Shown in pieces: positions 38,027 through 45,758 of a DNA stretch of 64,000 bases. Numbering within the stretch: the stretch's first letter is position 1; every line of letters begins with the position of its first letter. This stretch comes from Cryobacterium arcticum (GTDB lineage Bacteria > Actinomycetota > Actinomycetes > Actinomycetales > Microbacteriaceae). A model generated the notes under the pieces. That model was given only the letters and a program-made list of their open reading frames with translations. It did not search any database and had not been told where the DNA came from. A program made the position numbers and the translations under genes. The stretch spans positions 1,860,001 through 1,924,000 of the forward strand of contig NZ_CP016282.1 in assembly GCF_001679725.1 (NCBI RefSeq), given 5' to 3'.

Positions 38027-38365
38027 ATGAAACGAATTTTCCATCCTGGGGGATCCATCGTCACCGGCAGCGACCTCGCTGACGCGGTGATGCGGTACGC
38101 CGAGGCTTTGAGCAACCGCCGAGAGACGGATGTCGTGGACATCCCGGTCATCTCCGATGACGGCAGCCCGGGCCGGGCCCAGTTTCTCATCGGCTCGGCG
38201 AGTCAGCTGGTCAGTGTCACCAGTGCCGACGTTCTCGCCGAGCTGACCGAGACGGCCACCACGGAGGCGTTGCACCGGAAAGTCACCCGCCGCGGGCGCC
38301 CCTCGTCTTCGGCGTGGGCGGGCGCAGTGGTCGGGTCGCCGCAGTTCGACGAATTCGACTATTGA
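38027..38365 (+). CDS. Hypothetical protein, 112 aa
   Basis: I do not recognise this small protein. It begins MKRIFHPGGSIVTGSDLADAV, has a helical segment AVMRYAEALSNRRETD, and a beta-rich middle (VDIPVISDDGSPGRAQFLIG, QLVSVTSADVLAEL). It ends in a basic Ser-rich stretch and the acidic-aromatic tail QFDEFDY. AGGGGTGCGCC gives a Shine-Dalgarno before the ATG. It lies downstream of the GAF-ANTAR pair and convergent to the stress-protein genes, so a stress-related role is possible but unproven. Confidence 0.75.
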   Translation: MKRIFHPGGSIVTGSDLADAVMRYAEALSNRRETDVVDIPVISDDGSPGRAQFLIGSASQLVSVTSADVLAELTETATTEALHRKVTRRGRPSSSAWAGAVVGSPQFDEFDY

Positions 38366-38383
38366 GGCAGGCGCCTGGTCAGT

Positions 38384-39277
38384 TCAGACGCTGACCGCCG
38401 AGACGCGTGACGCCGACTCGTGCGTCGTCGCAGCGCCCCGGGCGATGAGCACGGGAACGTTGATGTTCATCAGCACATCGTGGGTCACCGAGCCGATCAG
38501 GCTGCTGTCGCCGTGCCGTGCCGACACGCCCAGGATCAGCAGTGCCGCGTCGAAGCTCGCGTCCAGCAGGGCCTCGGCGGGGTCCCGGTGGGCTACCCGG
38601 CGCCGCACCGTGATGCGGGAGGACGTGGCCGCCGCCACGGCCGCCGCGCGGCTCATCAGGCCGGCGGTCTGCGGGCTTCGGTCGTCGGGGGAGTCGGAGC
38701 GGGATTCGGCCCGGTTCGACTCCGCTCGTTGCAGGGTGGGTGGAGCGTAGACCAGGAGCAGGTCCTGGTCGAGGCGGTCCGCCTCCTGCGCGCCCATCTG
38801 CACGGCGGGGAGGGAGCCCTCGGTGCCGTCGATGCCGACGACGACGTCGTGGCGGGATTCGAGGGTCGTGTCGGGGACGATGGCGACAGAGCACCGTGCC
38901 GCTGACGCGATCTGTACGCTGCGGGAGCCGAGTACCCGGCCGCGGAGGAACCCGGTCTTGTGGGTACCGACGATGAGCAGGTCTTCGGGGCTGGGCAGTT
39001 TGGCCAGTTCCCACGCCGTCCCACCGTGCACGATCCGGGTGGTCAGGCTCACCCCGGTGTGCAGGGCGTCGACCCGGGCGGACTCCTCGGAGAGGAGTTC
39101 CCTGGCCTGGCGTTCGGCGTCGGCGGCGGCGTCCCGTCCGACCAGGCCCCACTCGTCGTCGACGGTGTTCACCAGGACCACCGCTGCACCGCGCTCGGAG
39201 GCCCGGCGTACGCCCCACCGGAGGGCCGCGCGGCTGGGGCCCGAGCCGTCCACTCCGATGTAATACGTGGCGCTCAT
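38384..39277 (-). CDS. Universal stress protein, tandem UspA domains (1)
   Basis: A 297-residue protein of two UspA domains. Domain 1 starts TYYIGVDGSGPSRAALRWGVRRA and has the ATP-binding GTHKTGFLRGRVLGSRSVQIAS in two parts near residue 120. Domain 2 starts VVVGIDGTEGSLPAV near 150 and ends LILGVSARHGDSSLIGSVTHDV near 260 with a degenerate G-2x-G-9x-G(S/T) site. Such tandem USPs in mycobacteria bind ATP and are induced by hypoxia through DosR. Its ATG overlaps the stop of the second USP gene (ATGA), so the two form one operon. Confidence 0.93.
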   Translation of the reverse strand: MSATYYIGVDGSGPSRAALRWGVRRASERGAAVVLVNTVDDEWGLVGRDAAADAERQARELLSEESARVDALHTGVSLTTRIVHGGTAWELAKLPSPEDLLIVGTHKTGFLRGRVLGSRSVQIASAARCSVAIVPDTTLESRHDVVVGIDGTEGSLPAVQMGAQEADRLDQDLLLVYAPPTLQRAESNRAESRSDSPDDRSPQTAGLMSRAAAVAAATSSRITVRRRVAHRDPAEALLDASFDAALLILGVSARHGDSSLIGSVTHDVLMNINVPVLIARGAATTHESASRVSAVSV

Positions 39278-40155
39278 GAGGTCGCCCCCGACCGCTTGGT
39301 GTCCGCGTCCGCCCGGGCGGGGGGCACAACCAGGACCGGGCACGGCATGTTCAGGAGCACGTCGTGGCTCACCGACCCGAGAATCAGGCCGGCGACGGCC
39401 CCACGCCCGTGGGTGCCGACCACCAGGACGGTCGCCGTCGCGGCCGCTTCGACGAGCACGGGCGCCGCCGCGCCCTGCATGAGGACCGCTGAAGCGGCCA
39501 GGCCGGGGTGGGCGGCGGTGACCTGCTGCAGGGCCCGGTCCACGATGTCGGTGTGGGCTTCGATGAGAGCGTCGTACGGGACCGCGGCACCGAAGTCGAC
39601 GCCCAGCGTGGCGGGGATGGACCAGGCGTGCACGACGTCGAGGGGTTGCCCGAGCCGGACGGCCTCTGCCGCGGCCGCGCGGAGGGGGGCGTCCTGGGTA
39701 CCGTCGTCCTCGACTCCCACGACGACGCGGTCGCCGCCGGAGACCCAGCCGGCGGGGACCACCGCGACGGCGCAGGGCGCATGGTCGGCGAGCTTGAGCG
39801 GCAGGGTTCCGTGCACGGCTCCGGCGAGCGCGCCGGTCTTGTTGGTGCCGATCACGATCAGGTCGGCATCGGCCGCGGCGCGCACCAGCTCGTCCACGGG
39901 GGAACCGCGACGGACGACGCTCAGGGTCTTGAGCTCAGGGAGGTTTTTCTCGACGAACCGGGTGGCCTCGGCCAGGGCCCGCTCATACACCGGCTGAAAA
40001 TCGTCGTCGAGCCCGTCAACCGGCGACCAGCCCAGTTCGACGACCGTGGTCAACTCCAGCCTCATCGGCACGGTGGCGGCTCTGGCCAACGCCCAGTCCA
40101 GGGCGGCCCGGCTCGCCGGCCCCCCGTCAACGGCTACGATCACTCTCTCAACCAT
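39274..40155 (-). CDS. Universal stress protein, tandem UspA domains (2)
   Basis: A 293-residue tandem UspA protein, first gene of the pair. Domain 1 starts RVIVAVDGGPASRAALDWALARA, with GTNKTGALAGAVHG near residue 112. Domain 2 starts RVVVGVEDDGTQDAPL, with the complete ATP-site motif VVGTHGRGAVAGLILGSVS near residue 255. ATG 40155 has CTGGAGATC upstream; a longer start at 40200 is less likely. A DevR-box-like sequence lies 81 bases upstream, between this gene and devS. Confidence 0.93.
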   Translation of the reverse strand: MVERVIVAVDGGPASRAALDWALARAATVPMRLELTTVVELGWSPVDGLDDDFQPVYERALAEATRFVEKNLPELKTLSVVRRGSPVDELVRAAADADLIVIGTNKTGALAGAVHGTLPLKLADHAPCAVAVVPAGWVSGGDRVVVGVEDDGTQDAPLRAAAAEAVRLGQPLDVVHAWSIPATLGVDFGAAVPYDALIEAHTDIVDRALQQVTAAHPGLAASAVLMQGAAAPVLVEAAATATVLVVGTHGRGAVAGLILGSVSHDVLLNMPCPVLVVPPARADADTKRSGATS

Positions 40156-40235
40156 GAGTTGATCTCCAGTTCTTCCCGGTGGTGCGTCGGGAGATGCCAT
40201 GTCTCCAGGGTGGCAAGATCCCCTAAACTGCGAAA

Positions 40236-40249
40236 GGGCCGAAGGTCCC
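40236..40249. promoter_or_regulatory. DevR/DosR-box-like site
   Basis: GGGCCGAAGGTCCC; read on the other strand it is GGGACCTTCGGCCC, very close to the core of mycobacterial DosR boxes (GGGACT-TT-NGGCCC type). It ends 7 bases before a TACACT -10 for devS, so it would overlap the -35 region, where DosR acts as an activator. It sits between the USP pair and the devS-devR genes. Confidence 0.6.
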
Positions 40250-40256
40250 AGTCAGT

Positions 40257-40262
40257 TACACT
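40257..40262 (+). promoter_or_regulatory. Candidate devS -10
   Basis: TACACT fits TAnnnT. The predicted leader of about 28 bases contains the Shine-Dalgarno AAAGGGG. The DevR-box-like site is directly upstream. Confidence 0.45.
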
Positions 40263-40296
40263 TTGGGCTAGCGCGAACCGAAAGGGGACGCATTCT

Positions 40297-42018
40297 GTGA
40301 CCGTTCCTGAGACCAGGCTCTCGTTTCCCGACGGGCCGCGGTCGGCCCTCGATCAGGCGCTGTCCGAACTCGTCCTCAACGCCCAGAAGGTGCTCGCCAC
40401 CCAGGGGAGGCTGCGCAGCCTGCTGCAGGCCAGCCAGGCCGTCGTCGAGGAACTCGACCTCGCTGCGGTCCTTCGGCGCATCGTGGATGTGGCCGTCGAC
40501 CTCGTCGGCGCCCAGTACGGCGCCCTCGGCGTCATCGCGCCCAGCGGCAACCTCGAGCAGTTCATCCATGTGGGGATCCCCGATGAGCTGGCCGCCCGCA
40601 TCGGGCACCTGCCGGCCGGGCACGGCCTTCTGGGCGCGCTCATCGACGACCCGCACGCCATCCGCCTCACCCACCTGGGTGACGACCCGCGGTCCTCGGG
40701 CTTCCCGGCACACCACCCGCCGATGGACAGCTTCCTCGGTGTCCCTGTGCGGGTGCGCGGCGAGGTGTACGGCAACCTCTACCTGTCTAATCAGATCTCC
40801 GGCGGCTTCAGCGAGGAGGACGAGGAGCTCCTGACGGCCCTCGCCGCCACGGCGGGCATCGCGATCGACAACGCCCGGCTGTTCGACGAGACCCGGCGGC
40901 GGCAGCGCTGGTCGGCCGCGTCAGCGGAGATCAGCGCGGCCCTGCTGTCCGACCGGGCGGATGCCTCGCTCGAACTCCTTGCCGACAGATTCGCCTCGCT
41001 CGCCGACGCGGATCTGGTCTGCGTTGTCCTGGCAGCGGGGGAGGGCACCCTCATCGTCGACACCGCCCGCGGCACCCAGGCCAAGCGGGTCAAGGGCCTC
41101 GTCATCCCGTCGACCGGGACCACCGTGGGGCGCGCCTTCGACAGCGGCCAGCCCATCCTCACCGCCGACGGCGGAGCCAGCCTGGACCAGCCGGACGCCC
41201 AGCTCGTGCTCGGCCCGACCATGGTCATCCCGCTGCTGGCCTCCGGCCGCACCCACGGCGTCATGACGGTCTCCCGTTCGACCGGCCGGCCCCGCTTCAC
41301 GACGAGCGACCTGGAGATGGCGGCGGACTTCGCCGGCCAGGCCAGCGTGGCGCTCGAGCTCGCCCGCGGGCGTACCGCCGGGCAGAAGCTGGCCCTGCTC
41401 GAGGACCGCAGCCGAATCGCCAGGGACCTGCATGACAACGTCATCCAGCGGGTCTTCGCCGCGGGCATCGGCCTGCAGGCCATCAGCGGATCCGTCGACG
41501 ATGCGGATGTGCGTGAACGCATCATCGAGGAGGTCGTCGCCCTCGACGTGGCCATCGTCGAGATCCGCACCGCGATCTTCGCCCTGACCGCGCAGACCAG
41601 CCGGGACCGCGGCTCCATCCGGCATCGCGTCATCGACCTGCTCAGCGAGCTGGCGTCCCTCTTCCCGCAGACACCTCGGCTGGTCTTCACCGGTCCGATC
41701 GACCTGCTCACCCCTCCGGCGATGTCCGACGATATCGCCGCGGTCATCCGTGAGGGCCTGATGAACGTGGTCCGCCACGCCGAGGCCACCGAAACCGTCG
41801 TCAACCTCAGCGTGGGCGACGATCTCGTCGTCATCGAGGTCGTCGACAACGGTGTCGGCGTCACGGAATCCGACCGGCGCAGCGGCCTGGCCAACCTCGC
41901 GGCGCGCGCCGAACAATGGGGCGGTGACGTCGTTCTCGAGAACCGGGCCAGGGGCGGCAGCCGACTACGCTGGACCGCCGGCATCGAACCCGAACCCGTA
42001 CGAAAGGAACCGTCATGA
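40297..42018 (+). CDS. DevS/DosS-like GAF sensor histidine kinase
   Basis: A cytosolic sensor kinase of 573 aa. It has two GAF domains (about residues 45-190 and 215-360), then HisKA_3 with phospho-acceptor His in RSRIARDLHDNVIQRVF near residue 386. HATPase_c follows with N-box REGLMNVVRHAEAT near 489 and VVDNGVGVTESDRRSGLANLAARAEQWGG. This is the architecture of mycobacterial DosS/DosT, which sense redox, O2, NO or CO by haem in GAF-A. The haem-ligand His cannot be confirmed by eye. GTG 40297 follows AAAGGGGACG. The stop overlaps the response-regulator ATG. Confidence 0.93.
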   Translation: MTVPETRLSFPDGPRSALDQALSELVLNAQKVLATQGRLRSLLQASQAVVEELDLAAVLRRIVDVAVDLVGAQYGALGVIAPSGNLEQFIHVGIPDELAARIGHLPAGHGLLGALIDDPHAIRLTHLGDDPRSSGFPAHHPPMDSFLGVPVRVRGEVYGNLYLSNQISGGFSEEDEELLTALAATAGIAIDNARLFDETRRRQRWSAASAEISAALLSDRADASLELLADRFASLADADLVCVVLAAGEGTLIVDTARGTQAKRVKGLVIPSTGTTVGRAFDSGQPILTADGGASLDQPDAQLVLGPTMVIPLLASGRTHGVMTVSRSTGRPRFTTSDLEMAADFAGQASVALELARGRTAGQKLALLEDRSRIARDLHDNVIQRVFAAGIGLQAISGSVDDADVRERIIEEVVALDVAIVEIRTAIFALTAQTSRDRGSIRHRVIDLLSELASLFPQTPRLVFTGPIDLLTPPAMSDDIAAVIREGLMNVVRHAEATETVVNLSVGDDLVVIEVVDNGVGVTESDRRSGLANLAARAEQWGGDVVLENRARGGSRLRWTAGIEPEPVRKEPS

Positions 42019-42644
42019 TCCGAGTCTTCCTGGTGGATGACCACGAGGTCGTGCGCCGCGGAATCGCGGACATGATCAACGCCGAACCCGACCTCGAGGT
42101 GGTCGGCGAGGCTTCAACGGCCCGTCAGGCGGTGGCCAGGGTCGCGGCCACCGTGCCCGACGTGGCCGTCCTCGACGTCCGGCTGCCCGACGGCAGCGGG
42201 ATCGACGTGTGCCGCACCATCCGGTCGGCCAACCCCGGCGTGCAGTGCCTCATGCTCACCGCCTACGACGACGACGAGGCCAGCTACTCAGCGGTCCTGG
42301 CCGGCGCCGCCGGCTACGTCCTCAAGGACATCCGCGGCCAACACCTCGTCGAATCCATCCGGCGGGTCGCCCGCGGCGAATCGCTCGTGCAGAAGGCCGT
42401 GACCCGCAAGGTGGTCACCGAACTCACCGGCACCGCCGCCGATTCCCCGGCGTCCAACCTGACCACGCGGGAGCGCCAGGTGCTCGAGCTCATCGCCGAG
42501 GGACTGACGAACCGACAGATCGGCGACCAGCTCGACCTGGCCGAGAAGACCGTCAAGAACTACGTGTCCGGCCTGCTCGCCAAGCTCGGAATGGCCCGGC
42601 GCACCCAGGCGGCCGTGTACGGCGCCGGTCTGCGCCCGCGGTAG
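42015..42644 (+). CDS. DevR/DosR-like response regulator (NarL family)
   Basis: A 209-residue regulator. The receiver domain has FLVDDHEVVRRGI, phospho-Asp in VAVLDVRLPDGSGID near residue 54, Thr in MLTAYDDDEA and Lys in YVLKDIRG. The LuxR-type HTH is LTTRERQVLELIAEGLTNRQ, then AEKTVKNYVSGLLAKLGMARRTQAA. The DNA-contacting K-T-V-K-N-Y-V matches the DosR recognition helix, which supports binding to the box upstream of devS. It is coupled to the kinase by an ATGA overlap. Confidence 0.94.
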   Translation: MIRVFLVDDHEVVRRGIADMINAEPDLEVVGEASTARQAVARVAATVPDVAVLDVRLPDGSGIDVCRTIRSANPGVQCLMLTAYDDDEASYSAVLAGAAGYVLKDIRGQHLVESIRRVARGESLVQKAVTRKVVTELTGTAADSPASNLTTRERQVLELIAEGLTNRQIGDQLDLAEKTVKNYVSGLLAKLGMARRTQAAVYGAGLRPR

Positions 42645-42648
42645 TCCC

Positions 42649-43152
42649 ATGGACAGGACCCATCGGAATCGTGAGACTCCCGGCCCCGGCCAGGAATCCG
42701 TCTGGGACTACCCGCGGCCGCCGCGGGTGGAGCCCACCTCCGAGCACGTCGTCCTCCGGTTCAACGGCCGGGTGATCGCCGACACGCGTGACAGCGTCCG
42801 GGTGCTGGAGACCAGCCATCCGCCGACCTACTACCTGCCGCGAACCGCTTTCGCGCCCGGAGTGCTGGTGCCCGTGAACGGGCACAGCGTGTGCGAGTAC
42901 AAGGGACTGGCGTCCTACCTCAGCGTCGTCGTGGGCGACGTCCACGCGGACGCCGTGGCCTGGTACTACCCGGCTCCGCTGGCCGGATTCGAGGCGCTGG
43001 CCGGCCGGGTGGCCGTGTACCCCGGCCGTCTGGACGAGTGCACCGTGGACGGGGAGACCGTGCGGGCCCAGCCGGGCGACTTCTACGGCGGCTGGATCAC
43101 CGACCGCATCGTCGGTCCGTTCAAGGGCGCACCGGGAACCCTCGGCTGGTGA
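42649..43152 (+). CDS. DUF427 domain-containing protein
   Basis: A 167-residue protein of the DUF427 family, function unknown. Family motifs are visible: VVLRFNGRVIADTRDSVRVLE, PPTYYLPR, SVCEYKGLASYLSV, AWYYPAPLAGFEALAGRVAVY (shown in part), and a C-terminus with FYGGWITDR and FKGAPGTLGW. The fold is a small beta-barrel. It starts 4 bases after the response-regulator stop, so it is probably co-transcribed and may be part of the same stress response. Confidence 0.9.
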   Translation: MDRTHRNRETPGPGQESVWDYPRPPRVEPTSEHVVLRFNGRVIADTRDSVRVLETSHPPTYYLPRTAFAPGVLVPVNGHSVCEYKGLASYLSVVVGDVHADAVAWYYPAPLAGFEALAGRVAVYPGRLDECTVDGETVRAQPGDFYGGWITDRIVGPFKGAPGTLGW

Positions 43153-43190
43153 ACGGCCGGTCCGCGTCCCCGTGCCCGCCCGCCGACAAG

Positions 43191-43196
43191 TAGGCT
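43191..43196 (+). promoter_or_regulatory. Candidate -10 of the Nif3-like gene (leaderless)
   Basis: TAGGCT ends 6 bases before GTG 43203 with no ribosome-binding site between, predicting a leaderless transcript. Confidence 0.5.
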
Positions 43197-43202
43197 GATG
43201 GG

Positions 43203-44024
43203 GTGTCATTCTCGCTTGCTGAAGTAGCCCGGGTCTCCCATGACCTGTGGCCGCTCTCCGGGGCCGAGGACTGGGACGCGCCGGGCCTGATCAGCGGCGA
43301 CCCCGCGCACCGGGTGGACTCCATCCTGCTGGCCGTCGACGCCGTGGCGGACACTGTCGCCGAGGCCGTCGAGTCCGGCGCCGACCTGCTGCTTGCGCAC
43401 CATCCGCTGCTGCTGCGCGGTGTGACGACCGTGGCCGAAGACGGCTACAAGGGCGCCCTGCTGGCCAGGCTCATCCGCGCCGACTGCGCCCTCCTGGCCG
43501 CGCACACCAATGCCGACATCGTCGCCGACGGCGTGTCCGACGTGTTCGCCCAGCGACTGGGCCTCGTCGACGTGCGCCCGATCACCGCGGGCGACACGCA
43601 GGGCACCGGCATCGGCCGGGTCGGGAGGCTCCCCGAACCCACCACGCTGGGGCACCTCGCCCGGCGACTGGCCGACCTGATCCCGCCGACGGCATCCGGC
43701 GTGCGCGTCGCGGGCGGCTACGGAGACGTCGTGTCGACCATCGCCCTCTGTGGCGGCGCCGGAGACTCGCTTCTGCGCGAACCGCTGGTGCGCGGCGCGG
43801 ATGCCTTCATCACCTCCGACCTGCGCCACCACCCGGCGTCGGAGTCCCGGGAACAGTCCGTGCTCGCCGGGGTTGGCCCTGCCCTCATCGACGTGTCACA
43901 CTGGGCCAGCGAATGGCTGTGGCTGGACGTCGCGGCCGCCGCGCTCCGGCAGGCGCTGCCCGGAATCCGCGTGACGGTCAGCGAACTGCGCACCGACCCA
44001 TGGGACTTCGCCGTCACCCAGTGA
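43203..44024 (+). CDS. Nif3-like dinuclear metal center protein
   Basis: A member of the NIF3/YbgI (DUF34) family, 273 aa, which forms a toroidal hexamer with a two-metal site; the biochemical role is unsettled (GTP cyclohydrolase I type 2-like). Metal-binding motifs include DLLLAHHPLLLRGV (His-His near residues 65-66), LLAAHTNADIVADGV (His and Asp) and the C-terminal ALIDVSHWASEWLWLD (His-Glu). A start-proximal WDAPGLISGDP is typical. GTG 43203 is probably leaderless. The downstream zinc-ribbon protein gene is its usual neighbour in actinobacteria. Confidence 0.93.
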   Translation: MSFSLAEVARVSHDLWPLSGAEDWDAPGLISGDPAHRVDSILLAVDAVADTVAEAVESGADLLLAHHPLLLRGVTTVAEDGYKGALLARLIRADCALLAAHTNADIVADGVSDVFAQRLGLVDVRPITAGDTQGTGIGRVGRLPEPTTLGHLARRLADLIPPTASGVRVAGGYGDVVSTIALCGGAGDSLLREPLVRGADAFITSDLRHHPASESREQSVLAGVGPALIDVSHWASEWLWLDVAAAALRQALPGIRVTVSELRTDPWDFAVTQ

Positions 44025-44078
44025 GCCCCGCTCACCCCCGCTCATTTCAAACTCCATAATCATGAAGGTCAGGACATT

Positions 44079-44816
44079 GTGAAGGCATCCCCCCCAGAGC
44101 AGAAAGAACTCCTGCGGCTCCAGGCCCTCGACATCCGTCTGCAGCAGGTCGAACACCAGGCGAAGGCGCTTCCCCAGCACGCCGAGCTCGCGTCGCTCGC
44201 GCGCACCCTCGACGCGTCCAAGACAGTCCTCACGGGCCGCACCGGCGAGGTCGAGGATGCCCGGATCGAGCTGCGCCGGATCGAGTCCGACGTGGAGGTC
44301 GTGGAGAAGCGGATCGCCCGGGACACCGACCGTGCCCAGCACACCTCCTCGATCAAAGACGTGCAGGCGTTGGAGACCGAACTCGCCGCTCTGACCGGCC
44401 GCCTGTCCGCCCTCGAGGAGATCGAACTCGCGGTGATGGAACGGCTGGAGGAGAAGGAAGCCGCCGTCGCCGAGACCGAGGCCGAACGTGCCGCCGTGGC
44501 GACCAGGGTCGCCGAGATCGAGGCGGACCGCGACGTGCTCCTGGTGGACCTGAACCGTCAGCTCGGCGAGCTGGCCCGCGACCGGGAGGCCATCGTCTCC
44601 GCCATCGGCGCCGACCTCGCCGCGCTCTACGAGAAGCGCCGGGTGGCCGGCCGCGGCAATGCCGCATCGCTGCTCCGGGCCCGCACCTGCAGTGGCTGCA
44701 CCATGACCCTGACCGGCAACGACCTCGAAGACGTGCGGGCCGCTCCGGCCGACGACATCGTCTTCTGCCCGGACTGCGGCGCCATCCTGGTCCGCACGGA
44801 GGAATCCGGCATCTGA
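44079..44816 (+). CDS. C4-type zinc ribbon coiled-coil protein
   Basis: A 245-residue protein with a long antiparallel coiled coil (about residues 8-180, heptad-rich with Glu/Arg/Leu) and a C-terminal zinc ribbon: RARTCSGCTMTLTG and VFCPDCGAILVR supply four Cys. This is the PF02591 family; the H. pylori and chlamydial relatives bind nucleic acid or secretion partners, and the actinobacterial function is unknown. The GTG at 44079 is used. Gene order Nif3-zinc ribbon-rnpB is conserved in many actinobacteria. Confidence 0.92.
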   Translation: MKASPPEQKELLRLQALDIRLQQVEHQAKALPQHAELASLARTLDASKTVLTGRTGEVEDARIELRRIESDVEVVEKRIARDTDRAQHTSSIKDVQALETELAALTGRLSALEEIELAVMERLEEKEAAVAETEAERAAVATRVAEIEADRDVLLVDLNRQLGELARDREAIVSAIGADLAALYEKRRVAGRGNAASLLRARTCSGCTMTLTGNDLEDVRAAPADDIVFCPDCGAILVRTEESGI

Positions 44817-44865
44817 TCGACCCGGCCTGTGCCCGTTCCGGTACGGCGCCGGCGCCGGAGGCCTG

Positions 44866-44871
44866 TAGGCT
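44866..44871 (+). promoter_or_regulatory. Candidate rnpB -10
   Basis: TAGGCT ends 7 bases before the first paired base of the RNase P RNA P1 helix (44879), the expected transcription start for the mature 5' end. Confidence 0.6.
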
Positions 44872-44878
44872 CGACGAC

Positions 44879-45255
44879 GGAATGGGTCGGCAAGACGGTC
44901 GCGTCATCCGGGCTCTTCGGAGTCCGCGATGCCGAGGAACGTCCGGGCTCCACAGAGCAGGACGGTGGGTAACACCCACCCGGGGCAACCCGCGAGACAG
45001 TGCCACAGAAAATAGACCGCCCCGGGCCTCGGCCCAGGGTAAGGGTGAAACGGTGGTGTAAGAGACCACCAGCGGCCAGGGTGACCTGGCTGGCTCGGTA
45101 AACCTCGTCCGGAGCAAGGTCACACAGGGAACGTCAAGGCTGCTCGCCGAGTTCCCGGGTAGACCGCTAGAGGGCTGCGGCAACGTAGTCCCGAGATAGA
45201 TGGCCGTCCAGAGCGCAAGCAGGGACAGAACCCGGCGTACCAGCCGGCCCATTCC
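44879..45255 (+). ncRNA. rnpB: RNase P RNA (class A)
   Basis: Catalytic RNA that matures tRNA 5' ends. The P1 helix ends define the gene: GGAATGGGTCGGC (44879-44891) pairs with GCCGGCCCATTCC (45243-45255) with one G-U. Conserved core elements appear in order: GAGGAACGTCCGGGCTCCAC near 44935, ACAGAAAATAGACCGC near 45003, GGTAAGGGTGAAACGGTG near 45038, GGTAAACCTC near 45098, AGATAGATGGCCG near 45194 and ACAGAACCCGGCGTA near 45225. About 377 bases, typical of actinobacterial type A. Confidence 0.95.
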
Positions 45256-45317
45256 CCCCAACCTGGGAGTCCCGCGTGACCATCCCGGCGGGGGTGGCGG
45301 CGGTCAGGAAGGGCTTC

Positions 45318-45323
45318 TACGCT
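45318..45323 (+). promoter_or_regulatory. Candidate -10 of the TIGR02611-like gene (leaderless)
   Basis: TACGCT ends 6 bases before ATG 45330, the same geometry as the other leaderless candidates. It supports the downstream ATG over GTG 45276. Confidence 0.45.
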
Positions 45324-45329
45324 GGGCCC

Positions 45330-45725
45330 ATGGCCACCACCTCGTCATACCCGCCCGGTACGCACCCCGCCACGGGACCGGACAGCCTGCCGGGCGCTCC
45401 TGGACCGGGCGCGAGGCTTCGGCAGCTGCTGACCCGGACGCGTGCCTGGATCCACCGGCACCCGCGCCTGCGCACCCCGTACCGGTTCCTGGTGGGGGCC
45501 GCTGGGCTGGCGGTGATCGTCATCGGCCTGATCCTGGTGCCGCTTCCCGGCCCGGGCTGGCTCATCGTGTTCGTGGGGGTGGCGGTGCTGGGCACCGAGT
45601 TCCCCGCCGCGCACCGGATCACACTGTCGGTGCGGCGGGTCGCTCACCGGGTGCGGCAGTGGTGGCGGGCGCGCCGGGACCGCCAGGGCGCTCGGTCCTC
45701 AGGTGCAGGAGTCGAAGCGGCCTAG
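45330..45725 (+). CDS. TIGR02611-like small membrane protein
   Basis: A 131-residue protein with a basic, Pro-rich N-terminus and the family core PYRFLVGAAGLAVIVIGLIL then VPLPGPGWLIVFVGVAVLGTEF, which gives two closely spaced membrane segments around a Pro-Gly-Pro turn. It ends in a basic helix (RVRQWWRARRDRQGA). The function is unknown. ATG 45330 is preferred for the TACGCT box 6 bases upstream; GTG 45276 (with GGGAG) would add 18 residues and start only 20 bases after rnpB. A 16-bp duplication containing the stop codon follows. Confidence 0.82.
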   Translation: MATTSSYPPGTHPATGPDSLPGAPGPGARLRQLLTRTRAWIHRHPRLRTPYRFLVGAAGLAVIVIGLILVPLPGPGWLIVFVGVAVLGTEFPAAHRITLSVRRVAHRVRQWWRARRDRQGARSSGAGVEAA

Positions 45726-45752
45726 AGCGGTGCCGACCTAGAGCACTGCCGG
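45721..45752. repeat. 16-bp imperfect tandem repeat at the stop codon
   Basis: CCTAGAGCGGTGCCGA (45721-45736) is followed by CCTAGAGCACTGCCGG (45737-45752). The first copy contains the TAG stop of the small membrane protein. It fills most of the gap to the convergent ppgK. Confidence 0.75.
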
Positions 45753-45758
45753 CCCGGA

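Noticed and set aside
39508..40296. N-terminal extension of the sensor kinase by more than 260 codons
   Set aside because: It would overlap the second USP gene on the other strand; GTG 40297 has AAAGGGG and a promoter upstream.
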